From Alitta virens (taxonomy: Eukaryota > Annelida > Polychaeta > Phyllodocida > Nereididae), in NCBI GenBank assembly GCA_932294295.1, contig OW028584.1, forward strand, positions 20,429,638 through 20,493,637: a stretch of DNA of 64,000 nt, in the 5' to 3' direction. The notes beneath the pieces were generated by a model, which did not search any database, had not been told where the DNA came from, and saw nothing but the letters and a program-made list of their open reading frames with translations. The position numbers and the translations under genes were made by a program. Below are positions 11,148 through 26,100 of this stretch, one piece after another (within the stretch, counting starts at the first letter, position 1; each line of letters opens with the position of its first letter).

Positions 11148-14100
11148 TCAGTCCGTTTTCTCGTTAGGTTCATGTTTAACATCAGCAGTTGGATCAGCAT
11201 CATCTGATGGTTTTTCCTTTTTCATTTCTGTTCCATTTGCAATTTCATCGTTTTCATTTGCAGGTGCATTTGCATCTAAAGTTGCATTTGCATCCAGAGT
11301 TGCATCTGCATTTGCGGGTGCATTTGCATCTGCTTCTGGAGTTGCATCTGCGTCTGGGGTTACATCTGCATCTGCATTTGCATCTGAGCCTTCAGTTGTT
11401 TCCTCCAACTTAGGCTGCAGAACAGGAACATCTGTGAATGAAGAAGAATTGGTCTTTATTTCTATATGTCTGAATTCATGGTAAAGACAAACATTGAAAT
11501 ACATTTATAAAATACATATTAAGATACGATTTTGAACACCACAGCACAACCGCAGGCTTCAACCAGCAAATTTAACCATAGAAATATGCAGCATATTACA
11601 GTACAGCCAAATTCATCGAGTTGGAAACCGATCTCATAGACTTGGAAGCTAAACTCCAGATCTGATGACGTCATGTGAATGCATCACTCAGCCAATGGGA
11701 GGAGTCCTGGATTCACATGACGCCATCTTGAGTTTAGCTTCCAAGACTATAAGATTTGTTCCAAAGTCAATGGATTTGGGTGTAAAGAAGGTGGTGGGCT
11801 TAACTGACACGGAAAATTCAGTTGCCCAGGGGAAGGCCTCTCATTGGCAAGAAACTGTTGTGGGCTTTAGAGGAAGGAGACACTAGCGGACTTTAAAAGA
11901 AAAGCCTTTTCATGCAAATGAATGTCAGTAGGTCATTCCGGCCACCGGAGCCCTCTCTAGTCTTAGCGAGTCTTGGCGGAGTCTTCAACCTTATTGTCAC
12001 CATATTCTGCATATTTCAATAATCAAAATGGCCGCTGACAAGTGGCAAGCTTGTAAAACAGCATAATCTGGATCCGATTAATGATCCAGTGGGCGACTGG
12101 GTGTTGTCTCATAATCATAATAACATTTAAATAGTTCAAACCAGGGATGAATTTAGTTTTCTATTAATATTTATTTAAAAAATTTTGTGGTGATAAATGA
12201 TAATTACATTTACTCTTACAAAGAATGTTTTCTGACAATTTATATTTCAACACTCCAGATTAAAACTCCAAACAAGTGCAAAAACGATTAGTGTAAAACT
12301 TTGACACACAATTCACCTTAAGTTCACAATCACAATATCAAACAATAGTTAAATTAATGTGAAAAAATAATTGCTGGAACATTGAAATCACGTGGGTTTC
12401 TTAGGCTACGTGAAATGTGAAGTGCAAACCAATGAAAAATGTGACATCTTATGAACAACATTGACACAGAGTAAAAAATACAGAGAGTGGCATAGATCTG
12501 TTTCTTTAACACAGGTAATACGTATGCAAAGCAAAGGGATTTAGCTTAACGGTAATATCTGTGAGATATCACAGCAGCATAACAACGCCATTGTAGCAAA
12601 TGCAGAAAAACCAAAATCCCAGCAATCGCCATGCTCTGTTCCAGCAAATGCACTAGGCAATAGTTATATTCCGAATAGAAGGTTAACTCCCCCCTATGAA
12701 GGATATAAATAACTTATACTCCACTAGACATATTTACTAATTTGTTTGATAGTTTTTGTTTTATTGCCTTTATTATGCAAGACAAATTCAGTTTTGCACG
12801 CAGGAGGTAGTTAACTAATATTTTTGTTGGTTATTGCCCGCTTAGAACAATAGGAAAATAGTCCAAGTGGAGTATAAATATCAGTTATATCCCTCATTGT
12901 CGCCAAAGGCGCAGGGATATAACCAACAAAAATGTTCGTAAACTCCCAACTATGAGGGATATAATTAACTCTTACTAAGGACTTTTTCTGACAATTTCTA
13001 CAATTATACTCCATAAGGGATATTTACTAATTTGTTTGATTGTTTGTTTTGTTTTAATGCCTTTAGTTTGCAAAACAAGTTCAGTTTGCACTCAAGAGGG
13101 AGTTGACTAACATTTTTGTTGGTTATTGCCCGCTCAGAACAATAGGAGAACAGTCTAAGTGGAGTATAATCATAAAGACTAATTCGAAAGCAGACTTTGC
13201 CACTTAGTATTTTTTCACTCTGTGATTTCAAAATGTGTGCAATGGCATCAACAAGATCAACCGGATGGGAATTGTAATAAATTGTAAACCGCATGGATAA
13301 TTTTTTAGGAAACAAAGTAGTATTGTATCCCGAGGTAATAATGTTCATCAGTTAATTTCAACTTCTATGGTTTAATACTAACATTTAATAATATCAATAA
13401 GATCAAGGCTTGACTTGATAATATTGAGTAATAGGGTACTTGTTGACACCATTGTTTCTATGTGCATTTAAAACGAGTGAATTGCATCAAAATATCATAA
13501 CACGGTGCACTTCAAATTATCTCAAAACACAACTACAAATGATAGAACTGTTGAGTAGCAGTACATACCACTTACTCTTCAAGATTTCCATTCTATCATT
13601 GGGAAAGATTAAAGAAAGGAAAGCAATCAAAATTCAATTCAATGCACTTAATTTTATCAAGTCAAAATTATGCACAGTTGTTTTATCATATCATGACAAA
13701 AAGGCAGGATTTTACAAAGCATTTACAAAACATTCATTCATGTCGCATAGCAGATACATTTATTGCTAAAGAAAACAAGCTATTAGATATTCAAGCAAGT
13801 GATTAATGACTAAACTTACCAGGCTTGGCACTCTCTGCCGCTGGTTTATCTCCATTATCACTAGGGGACTTCGCAGTCTGCCCCGTGCTGCCCTCTGGCA
13901 TTTCTGACTTTATAGGTTCACCTGAAGTGGACGAGGGCTGTTCACTGCTCTCCTGCTTCATGGAATCCTGTTAAGAAAATAACACAATTTAAAGTGATGT
14001 TACATCATTTTAAAAACTGACCTTGTTGTTATTTCGTTTTATCTTAATTTGTACTTTTTGTACGTTTTGGACAAAATAAAGATAATTATTAATACAAGTT

Positions 14101-17100
14101 CAACTTTAGCATGACAGTTGTCCCTACAAATGTTGCATGCCAAAAAGGCAAAGCCTATCGGCGTTGACACCTTGTTCAGCCTGATTAAGTTATGTCTATT
14201 GGCCAATTAAGGACTATCTCAAGTTTCATTAACTAACTGAAGTGCATGAAGTTGCATTAAGATAAGTGGGGACTTCAACCCACCTTGCTAGCATTGGAGT
14301 CTTGAGAAGAGTCTCCACTATGGCTGCTTGTCGGACGCATCTCCCCAGATGATGTAGGGGGATGTGGGGGCTGCTGCTGGGGTCCAGAGGGAGGATAATT
14401 AGGATGTGGGGCATAGGGCTGATGCTGCGGTTGCTGAGGCTGGGGTGGCATGTAAGGTTGCGGGTAAGAATGAGGGTATTGGGGATATTGTGGGTGTTGG
14501 TATGGCGGTTGTTGACCGTACGGCTGTTGGCCGTAAGGAGGACGCTGTTGACCATACGGCTGTTGCGGGGGGTATCCATGTTGCCCATATTGTTGAGGAT
14601 ACGGTGGCCTATATGGACCTTGCGGGTAGCCATGTTGTTGATACGGAGGCTGCTGTTGATATGGACCAGCTTGATAAGGAGGCAAATCAGGCTGATTTGG
14701 ACCGTGCGGCATGGATGGTCCATGAGGTGGACCAGGGGGCATGGGACCATGTGGGCCAGGCATGGAGCTTGGTGGACCATGTGAGCCAGGCATTGATCCC
14801 GATGGGCCATGAGATCCACTGGAACCAGGCGGGCCATGAGTGGGACCATGCGGACCCATCATAGGGCTTGGACCATGTGGGCCAGCTGCAGACATTGCAA
14901 GGCCACTCAGTCCAGATGAGGAGGGTGGTATACCCTGTGGACCAGAGGATGGACCCATTGGACCATGCTGGGGACCGGGGGCACCTGGTGGGCCACCAGG
15001 CACTGGACCCGCAACAGGCCCATGTGGGCCACTAGGGGGACCATGTGGGCCACTAGGGGGACCATGTGGGCCACCAGGGGGACCATGTGGGCCACCAGGG
15101 GGACCATGCGGGCCACCAGGGGGACCATGTGAGCCACTAGGGGGACCATGTGGGCCACCAGGGGGACCATGTGAGCCACCAGGGGGACCATGTGAGCCAC
15201 TAGGAGGACCATGTGGGCCAGGGCCATGCGGACCATGCATTGATCCATACGGGGCCCCAGGTGGAGGACCATGGGCTGAGGCAGGAGGTCCTGCTGATGC
15301 GTGGGGTCCACCAACTGATCCTTGGGACATCGGCATTGGTCCAGGTCCAGCTGCTACAGTTGGTCCAGCAGCTGCGCCAGGATGACCATGTGGGGTAATG
15401 GCTTGTGGAGGTGGACCATGTGGGGCTTGGGAAGGTGGCACGGGGTGACCGTGTTGCCCTTGAGATGCTGGACCATAGGAGGGGTGAGTGGATGGACCCT
15501 GGCTGTGAGCCGGCGCTGGCTGAGGGGGTACTTGCTGTTGCGGTTGATTGTGGGATGGTTGTTGCTGCTGTTGACTCATCATAGGAGGTTGTTGTCCAGG
15601 GGTTGGAATGCGAGGTGCTTGTCCATCCTGGTGTCGAGCAGGAATGTGTGGCTGCCCTGGCTGGGGTCCCTGGCTGGGTGGAGGAGTTAGCTGTCTGTCA
15701 CTAGGTGGCGTCTGTTGTTGTTGCTGCTCTGGAGACGGTGACCGTGTCTGGCTAGGGCTGCTAGGCGCTTGCTGGGGAGACTGTAAGGAAATTGTTCTCC
15801 ATAAAACAACCACACTGCTGTTTGATAACTATATAAACTTTTACCTCGCAATATGATCACATCAAACTTTAATCGACATATAGAGGTCATAACTTAATTC
15901 AATGTATTAAATAACCTCAAAAGACTGCACATTATCCCAATTAATTCACAAAAATTTAGAATGATTACAAGAAATTACTTTATACAGTGTAGGTAAATGT
16001 CAATGTACTGGGAAAATTCAAGAAAACATTATTTATCCTATGTTGACTACCATATAATATCTAGTTTGTGGTAGGAGTCATGAAGGTGACTGACTTCATC
16101 ATTCAGGATACTTAAGATGCTCACCTGTTCCTGTGCCTCAGGCACCTGTTCGGGTGAACTTGGGCCAGCTGAACTTGGGCCAGCTGAACTTGGGCCAGCA
16201 GGTGGCGCAGTCGGCGGTCCAGCTGGTGTTTCGTTTGGAGGCCCTTGGGTTTGAGGGGTAGGTGTTGGTGATGTTTGAGATGGAGGGGTAGCTTGTCGAG
16301 GTGGCTGCGGCGTCTGCTGTTGTTCCTGTGACTGGCCACTAGGGGGCACTGATGAGGGCGCTGTTGAAGTGGACTGACCCCCGGACGACATTTTGGAATC
16401 TTGTGAATCTTGAGTCGAGTCATCGTCCTTTTGGATAGAGCTGTCTTGGTCACCTTCGCTTTTTGGCGGTGGAATGGTCGACTCTGATTCAGCATCTGAT
16501 GTAGCTTTCTCTGCCTCCGTATCAGTAGCCGAGTCCTCTGTTTCCATCCTCTCCTCCTCTCGTTGTTGTTCCTCCAACTTGCGTTTCTCTTCTTCCTCCT
16601 GTCTCTTCTTTTCCTCTTCCTCTTCTTTCCTCTTTTTCTCCTCTTCCCTCTTCTTTTGTTCCTCCTAAAAAGCAAAGATTAAGTATACAAAGACTAGACA
16701 TTTCTTCTTTTGCATAAGCCATGCGCAAAGGATTATGGTATTTTTAGCTTTCATCGTTGATATATACAGTTACTATCATATTGTTTAAATGTTAATGGTA
16801 TGACGATAAGCCAGCTTACTTGACCAGCTGCCACAGTCAGATGTAATGATGAGATACATTGTTACAATGTTACATTAAGATTACTCCATGGGTGGGATCT
16901 TCATCAGTTCCAGCATAGTACTGGTCAGAAAACTAAACCCAAAAATCTAGTTTTACTCACCAACTGCTTGACCTTTTCTATCTCCAATTGTTTCTGTCTT
17001 TCTTTAAGATCTTCCTTCGCTTTCGTGATCATTGTACTGAACATGTCGTCTGTTATAACTGGTTTATTCTCACATAGCTGTAAAAAATATTGAATGAAAA

Positions 17101-20100
17101 CATGCTCAAAAATACTCTGTTATATAGACATTGCTCCTACAATTACCAAGCTGTTGTTGTATTATCGTGACAAATACAGTGGTGCAAATAAGTTTTCGTA
17201 CACCACATACATTTTGTATCCTCTGAATAATTGTAATTTGTTAATATGACAATAAACGTAATAACTATGCCAAAACTATTTTCATTGACCTTAACAAGTG
17301 CAAAATAGTCCATACATTATGTAACATAGTTAAACAAATACTTAGAACAAAATAGTGTCATATAAAAAACTTAATAGTTGCAATCACTGCTCTTTAATTT
17401 ACTCTAATTAATAGATTTCCAGCCAACAACTTGTACACAAGCAGTTTTCAGTCTTCACCTTCTTAAGCTGGTCATGGAAAGTGTCACTGCTGTCAACAAA
17501 TTTCCGTTTCTTTGATGAATGTTTATCTTCAATTGTACTCAGCTCACTCTCCAGCTTTTTCTGCAAGAAAAGGAGATGAGAAACTTATGACAATACGAAG
17601 AGTGAGCTTCACCATAACAACACAATGGCTATAAATTTTTTTTTTTGTTTCCACAGAGTAGTAATACCCAGAGGGGACAGTGCAATTGAACCAATGTCAA
17701 CCTGTTCAGGGTTGTGTTTCATAATATGACAAGCCCGCAGTGACGATTAAACATCAAAAGTTGACAAAACAATGAAAGGATTTTTTCATATATATTTATA
17801 CACTTATGAAAGTCAAATAATTAATCTTATAGATTTATTAAAGAATCACACATAAAGACAAATTTTTTTAATGCCTAGGGTCAGTGTTTTACATTAATTT
17901 TATGCATGCAGAAATTTAGACGTAATAATCACAACAATCACAGTGACGTCACTTCCGATTATGATTGTGACATAATACCGCAAATAACTCCTATTATCGC
18001 CAAAAACAAACCCTGACATGGCTTATAAAAATGTTTGCGTGTCCCCTCTTATTATTTCTACTCTTTGATTCTTTTATCGACAGCGTAATATCAATAAAGA
18101 TACGTGTCAAAAAAGCAAAAGAAGAAAAAATAAAACAAAGTAATGAAATAAAACAATATTATATACAGTATTTACGCCTGTAGATGCTGCCCAAGCTCCA
18201 GGTCATAAATGAAATATACATTTACAGGACACTCAGAACCAGCGAAATTAGTCTATTGTGACATGGTCTTTAATCACTTTTCTTAATGCACGTCGAATTG
18301 TATTTTTACCTGATGCATCATTAGACTCTGCACTTGGCGTTTTAATACGCTCATCCTTGTCTGGGTGACGACCGTCCTGATGTCTGGTACAACTGCTTCA
18401 CTGAAGACTTCATTTATCAAGCGATGGTTGCGTTGGTAACGCCCCGTAGCAACATGCTTGACAGAGAACCCATCATCAATGTCTGAAATTATGGTATGTT
18501 GTCATAACTTCATAAATAATAACAAATTTTTAAAAGATGAACTCGTTATCGGAACACGGCCATATATATATATTAGAATTTAGGTTTCAGTAAGTTAGCA
18601 AAAACAAAACTTTTTCCAAATTTTATCTCATGCTTTATTACAGATGGTACTGAAATGAACCTCTTAAAAGTTTTTAAACTAGGAAACACCATCAATTAGC
18701 ATATTTCACAGCCATCAATTGTGATAAACATTACACATTGATTCAACTGATATCATTTCCACTGAGAACATCAGTTCCAACAAGGCAGGTCAAGAAATTT
18801 ATCAGTTGGAACTGACGGACTCCTTTCCTCCTTTTCTGCCTCGGCTTCGATTTCCCCCTTATTTTACCATTTGATGCAAGACTATCCATTCAAATAACCA
18901 GGGATCGAAATAAGTCGAGAACAATCATTCAGGTTATGTTGAGGTTACCATGTAATTATTTGGTCACAACAGTTGCCACTAGGGGCGCTTACCACATCAA
19001 TATTTATGGTGATCAGAAAGAGGGTTACCATTGTTGAACCTTATTTTGATCCCTGAATAACCCAGAACTTCAGCTTACAGTTAGTATATCACTTAGCTCC
19101 ACATACATTTCAGTAACTGTATCTCAGGGTATGCCTGCATGTTACTAGTATAAAGAACTAAATTCTTAGATTATGTTAGAAAATGAGTTTATACAAAACA
19201 TTGGTACATGTACCATTGACAGCGAAATTAAAGTTTGAACATATGTTACAATTATATGCAGACTGAATCAACAGGCAAATGCATCTGTATGCATACTAGA
19301 TCAGCAGCATTACAGCAGATGTAATGATGTGATGACACCAAATTTAATGCATAGTATAAAATGTATACATGCCACAGGATAGCCGAGCTACAAAAGCATG
19401 CACAGCTATATCGATGTCTTAAGTAATATAGCATCCAGCTCAGATAGACAGACACAAGTCATAGTAATGATCATAAATAATGTCCACTCAAATTTTGGTT
19501 ATGTTTTGTCAGATGGAGCTTGGAGCAGCACAAAATGGACAGAAATGTTACCAGTATGTCAAACCCAAACTTTTTTTACCCATAAAAACCCCTCTCAGTG
19601 CCAATTAACTTCAAGTTTCCGGTCTTCCAATGGTAATTTTTCGCCATCTTTTCATTATTATGGCCATTTGTTGTGGTCGCATAGAAGCAGCAGAAATTAC
19701 ACGATGAAGAATATAGCAAACTTTAAGTTAATCATTTCAAAGAAGTATTTTCATCAGCTAGAAAGTTGGGGTTTGACATTTTCTGAACATCTCTGATTAA
19801 CTTGTGCTGCTCCTTGTCATTTATGTGACCTAAAAACATGTGGCCATTAATTTCGAATCATACTTTATATACAGCACAGTTAGCAAAGTTCTGGGGGTCA
19901 ATAACCGTTTAATCGCGGCCAGGGGCAGATCCAAAACATTCTGACAGGAAAAAGATTTTAGATAAAGGACACATCTATGGTTCTAGTCAGAATGTTTTGG
20001 GTCTGTCCCTGGCCGTCAATATTGATGCCTGCAACTCGGGATCAGTCGCAACTTTGATGACAGGTGCTGTACACTGCCTGGATTAGGAATTGAACTTTGA

Positions 20101-23100
20101 ACAGCCATTGCAACAATTATTGTCTCCAGTAAATGCTTGGCTACCACACGGATCCTTGCAGAAACCATGTATGCAATACGTAGATGAGCATTTCACTTAT
20201 GTTTAGTTAGTCTTTTCGGCTAATCTAGCATTAATTGATATACTAAAAGCCAGTCAAAAATATATATACTATCATGGGCAAGACAACAAATAAGTAAACA
20301 AAAGCCAGTTGACCTTTTTTTCTTTCTTAATTTCACAGAATGGCTATTGAAGATATCAGCTAATTGGAAATGTTCATGATACAACTTGGGATAATGGATT
20401 GTCTATCCTTTTTACTAATCCTTATCAAAACTACTGACACTTCATGTTCTTATGACTGGCTTTAAATATAATCAGACAGGCTCTGAAGACTTAAATTAAT
20501 TTACCATCCTCATCTTCTGCGGGCTGGATGCTGATACGTGGCTCCCCCTTTTGCTAATGAAAGGAAACAATCATCAGTCAACAAAAACTCAAGGCAAGAC
20601 AAAATGAATCTCTTGTATTTACTAATTAATCTACTTTAAAAAATATAATAAACAGTGTACGTGAAAAAAAAAGAAGAAGTAAATAATCATTTCTCTCTTA
20701 AAAGTAACAACACAATCTTAAATTTAATTTAATCGAGCAGTGAGAGTGAAAATTGGTAATAATAAAAAATATGGCCCACGCCAACCGGGTGATGAGCGCA
20801 ATAACAAGGTGTGTGACAAATGAAGAAATGCAGTGCAACAAAGAAACACAAGCGAAACAGGACAAAGAAACGGACAAAACAATAGCCAAGCAGTGACACA
20901 TTAACAATACCTCCAAAAAGACGAATATAAAAAAAATTAAAAATTAGTCAAAAAGTATCAAGCATTAAGGGAGTTTAAGGTAACCACAAAGTATTTAAAT
21001 CATATCTGTGTGAGTTCACCTGTGTTGCCATAGAAACAAAATAAGTCACAAAATATCAATTAATAGTATCTTAACAAGTGTTAATAATAATCACCTATTA
21101 AACACATTGAAAGCAAGTGGAAAAAAAGCACTGCATTGAGTAAATCATTTCTGAATAAACAAAACACATCGGGAATTACTAGGGTGATGTATGTGAGAAA
21201 AAATAATACAGGACAGGAAAGAGTTCTAACAATCTACATCCATAATAACATTAATCTCTCGAACGAGATCTCTCTGTGCTTATAATTGCCTGACTCTGTT
21301 TTGTCCCTAATCTTTACGCTAATTGCCAAATGCTAATTGCTCTTATAGATCTAAGTCCTAAGTGTCTATATCCATATTTTGACAGGTTTATATCTTAAGA
21401 TTCAAATTGCAAGAAGCATTTTCTACATAATATGCTGATCATAACAGACTCACAGTATAATGAACAATTTGGTGACCCGTTTCAGAATAATATATTGAAA
21501 AATATAATGATAAAGTGATCCTCAGGTCCATTTTGTGCCAATCGATTTAACAAATTTCAGAAAGATTCAATCAGCTATGCAAATCCATGAAAATAAACAC
21601 CCTCCCACAGTACTAATTAGGCCGAATTAACCCCATTTTGGACCCATTAACGCCCCATTCCTGATCCTCACCCCTCTGTTAGCCGTCTTTTCCTCCTTTT
21701 CCGCCTCGGCTTCGACTTCCCGCTGTCCTTTTGCTGCCACCCAGGCTTGGTACGCGGGGGAATTGTGGTACTGTTTCATCGATTCACTGTATTGTATCTA
21801 CAATTATACATAACAGACAGACTCAGAAGATGGATCATATACTTCAAAATTTGATATTTCGGTTTAGTTTTTTATTCAAAATTAATCAGACAGTTAGGGA
21901 TCATGATTGCAGTAAAGGTTTCCCATATTCAATTTATAATTTTTTTAATAAGTCATTCAATATGATATACATAAGGGTCAAGCAATACAATCGATCCAAT
22001 TTGATAGATGGTCAGAATCTTTTTTTTTTAACGGAAGAGTTGCTTCAATTTATTTTCTATTGCTTTTGTTGTTTTTATTTTTTGCTTTTATCTTCCCTCA
22101 GAATGATTTTTCTTCCTCTCCCAATTAAGTCAGCACAATGAAACTGTTCCACAATAAGTTTATCTCAGCGTGGGAGGGGCAACTACACCCCTTCGAGAGA
22201 TACTTCTAGATTCACATACACATACTTCTTTATTGTAAAGTTACAGAATCTTATCTAATTTTTCGCATCACACAACACACACCTTTTCAGCTTCGTAGTC
22301 ATCAATAAAGTCCTGCTTCTCCTCATCACTCAGCTCTCGCCACATGTGGCCGATAATTTTGCCGATTTCCCAGAGTTTCAGGTCTGGATTTGCGGCTTTG
22401 ACTTGGTCCCACACCTGTCAACCAACCATGCAATGGTACACAACTCGCACAAACCACCACGCCACCAACCGACAACCATGCAGCCAAGAAATAATAATCA
22501 TATCCATGACAATCCAACTTTCACTTTACACCAGGGGGCAGCAACATCTGAACGAGTGTATTTACACAGAGGGGGCAGCAGTGTATTTATATAATATAAA
22601 TATCAGTGAAAGATAGGATGAAAATGGCTCATCAGCCCACTATATTCAATTCAGGGTAGAATAAACGGACAGGAAGCACCATTATGGAACTTATAATCAG
22701 ATTACTAATTGTGCCAGTGCGACCTTTTTTTATGTTTTCAGTCTTTCACAATAGTGGAGACATCTTACAACCACCTTCGTCAGTTTCGGACTTTCCTAGA
22801 AAAACTTTGATTTAGAGATGTGGCAAGCATGACCAGCTGTGGGCTAGTATAAAATGGTTTGAAATAAATCCATCAAATGGCAGTGTGACAAAATCATCTT
22901 GTTACATTGCATATAATAAGCAATTTTCATATTTCCTATCCTTGCACATTTTACTAGTTTGATTCAGTAATTTCCAAATAAAGATGACTTACAGTTTAAT
23001 GCATCGTAGAATGTAGGGGTCAAGTATACATGAAAAATATCTTCAAAATTAAATTTAAAGTGTTGGCTTCCGCATTTGTTCAATAAGCAATAAAATATCA

Positions 23101-26100
23101 AATATAAATGCCCCCTGGAGTAATAGTAAAAGCATGATTGAGACAAAAGAAAACACAGCGAACAAAAAACTTTTACAAACTCAAGTATGATTGTGACACC
23201 AGCTTGAAAGTTTCTTATACACAAAAATAGTCACCATTTTCTAACCTTGACAAACAACCAATTCATCTATTTCCAGTAGTAGTACATAAGCAAGAAAGTA
23301 ATTCCCATAAATCCTGACCAAAATTCCTGTCATTTAAAACAAAACTTAATGGTACAGAAAATAATCATATCACGCCCCAGTAGAGAACCCCAAAAAGAAT
23401 AGTACAAAAGCTTCAATTAAACAACAGCATGAAAGTCATGTGAGCTTTGCAAAAAAAAAACGACAGGTCACTGTATTTTAAATCTGCCCTTCCAAGACGC
23501 TGAACTTCAAATTATTTTCCCTGCACCAAATATGAAATCAATTTAAAATTCTGATCTGCAAAATCTATGAGAGCTTTTACAAAATGATATACCATCAATA
23601 AGATAAATAACACAACAGCAGCAAAAAGATTTGAAACACACAAAGAGATGTCCAAATCTGGACACCAAATTGAGAAATATACCTCTCTGAAATAATATGT
23701 TGCAAATTAGACACAACGTGCAAAATGTATACAAATGAAATAATGACGAAGCTAGCTAACAGAACCTGGAAAAATTCAAAATCAATGTTAAAGTCGCACA
23801 ATTGTTCATCAAGGGGTAAAAACAACAATTCTTCAATTCACGGCCACTGTCTTCGAGTGACACAATATTTCGTAAAAATGTATGTGATGTTTCTCATTTT
23901 CGTTGTCTTAATTTCCTTTTGGTTTGTTTGCATCTGAGCAAACTTATTCTATGGCAACACAGGATTAAGGCTTGTGACCCAGACACCATAGCGATTTGAC
24001 AAAGGAGCCAATAGCGGAAAAGTGCAACACCGAACGCCTTAAAAAAACACGAACCTTACCTCAGCGGCTAAAAGGGAAATGATTAGAGAGAAGAGAAGAT
24101 GTTTTGGGGCACCTACCTTTCGACTGTATCTCATGTATGGCATCAGCGGCTTGTCTGGGGGCTTTGGAGGTTTTGGGGTCTTCGTATCTCCCTGGAGACA
24201 AATTACAAAAATGTCAGATTAAGTGTATTCAATACTGTGGACAGGAAAAGTGTCTTATTAATCACAGTTAATTATTCTGCCAATTTACACCAGGTGTAGA
24301 CACACCTAGGGGGCAGCACAACCTATATTTTTTCATTTGTGAAGAACTTAAGTACCACAACAGGTCATTCTGAACAACTAAGATCTTGATTTGATAGATG
24401 AGTATCTTTTTAACATCAGGATTATAATTAGCACATATAAACACTCACCCTGGATCCCAACTTGATTGGGTTGAACCCTGGATGGGATGACGTCGTAAAT
24501 GGGTTGCTCCCGCTTCCCTGTGAATGGTAACCATAGTAACCCTTACCATGGGGAAGGCAAGGGCAGAATTAAGATTAAATCATGCATCATGCAAGAAACA
24601 TGCACTACACGAGATGGAACACTGTAGCGACTGGTCATGTATGTCTTTAATTATTTACTATAATATTTACATGATTATCAGTAGGTGTAAAATCAAGTGA
24701 TCAAGTGAAATTTATGCTAAAGTACTGAAAACTCATATTCCCACCGGCAAAGATTGCCATCCGTGGAGCTGGCACTGCGACCTTTGCCCTGAATGGCCTG
24801 ATTATGTGTGATTGCTGCCACCTGGAGGAGAAACTGGCAACATGCAGGTGCTGTGCTCTGGTGAAAACTTTCAGTGCATGAGCCAGTCAGAAGCCTGCTT
24901 ACACTATGGCACCATTTTCCAAATATGGTAGCATCTTGCAAGGCCTCGTCTGATTGTGCAATAACTTTCTGTTGCATCCAATCAGAAAGAATATGAACCA
25001 CACATAATTAAGCCTTTGGAGGCAAAGTGTCGCTGTGCCAGCTCCACTGCCTTTGCCAGTGGGAAAATGCTGATAACTGAAAAAACCCTGACGAAATAAA
25101 ATGCAAACATTACTCAGTGTTTTGATCATTACCAACTGAATTGTCAATTACATGTATTCAACCACCAAGAATTATTGCCAATTACCATTTTCCCTTACAT
25201 GACCAGATTTTAAACGATATGCAAAGCGACACTTTTAGAAGCAAAAGTACAAATGTATGCTATGCCATTTAGTATGTTATCATGTTTGAATTGATCTATC
25301 ATCATTATATTGTATTATATTGTCAATCAATATCCATTTGTAATATCTTTAAATGCATTAAGTGTTCATTATAATTTATCAGACTTAAAATTACCACAAA
25401 AGTTGGCTTTTCTTTTTTTATCCTTAAAAGTTACATTATTACTCCGTGGCATATAGAATTTTCTTTATAAATAACACTGCAGTACAAAAAGCTGAATATA
25501 ACTACCACAATTTGCAGCAAATTAAACAAATGTTTTGGGTATTGAGTACTATTGACAAAGTTAGACTATAAGCTGTGACAGTTATACTCATATTGCAACG
25601 GATATTACAAGATGCATGGCAAGTCTTTAAATAGACAATTTGCAATGCATCCAGCTACAATTAGCAACACATAGCTATAAATAGCAACAGGTATTAATGC
25701 ATATTGGGAAAATGCAATAAACACTTTCACAAATATTTGACTAACCTAAATATCATATTAGTGAAAAAAAAAGATAGGACTGCTATACATTTATCCCTCA
25801 ACAGTAGCGAACCACAAAACAAGTTAAATCTGGGAGTAAAACTGCACCCTTCTTTCCAGACAATCTAGACATAATAGTTTGGCAGCTTTTACAAGTTTCT
25901 CTTGTTTTGTTTTTTTTTCATTTTTTGTGTCCTCATTTCATAATTTGTAGCACAAAATCCAAATCATCACTATGTGACCATACTTAACAAGAAATGGGAA
26001 CGATACCAAGTTAGCAATATTCTCGAAGATGTAAGACAATTTAAGCATTATCAAATAATATCTTTATGTAGTCATTAGTTCATTTTTAGCGCCGAGGGAT

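Noticed and set aside
14362..15813. Long open frames on both strands opposite the SMARCE1 Pro/Gly-rich exon (up to 206 codons)
   Set aside because: GC-biased 21-bp tandem repeats leave all frames open. Only the minus frame 15780-14284 joins correct splice sites and phases.
18780..18900. An alternative, mutually exclusive SMARCE1 exon
   Set aside because: The exon-7-like stretch has neither an acceptor nor a donor in the right frame, and the match covers only part of the exon.
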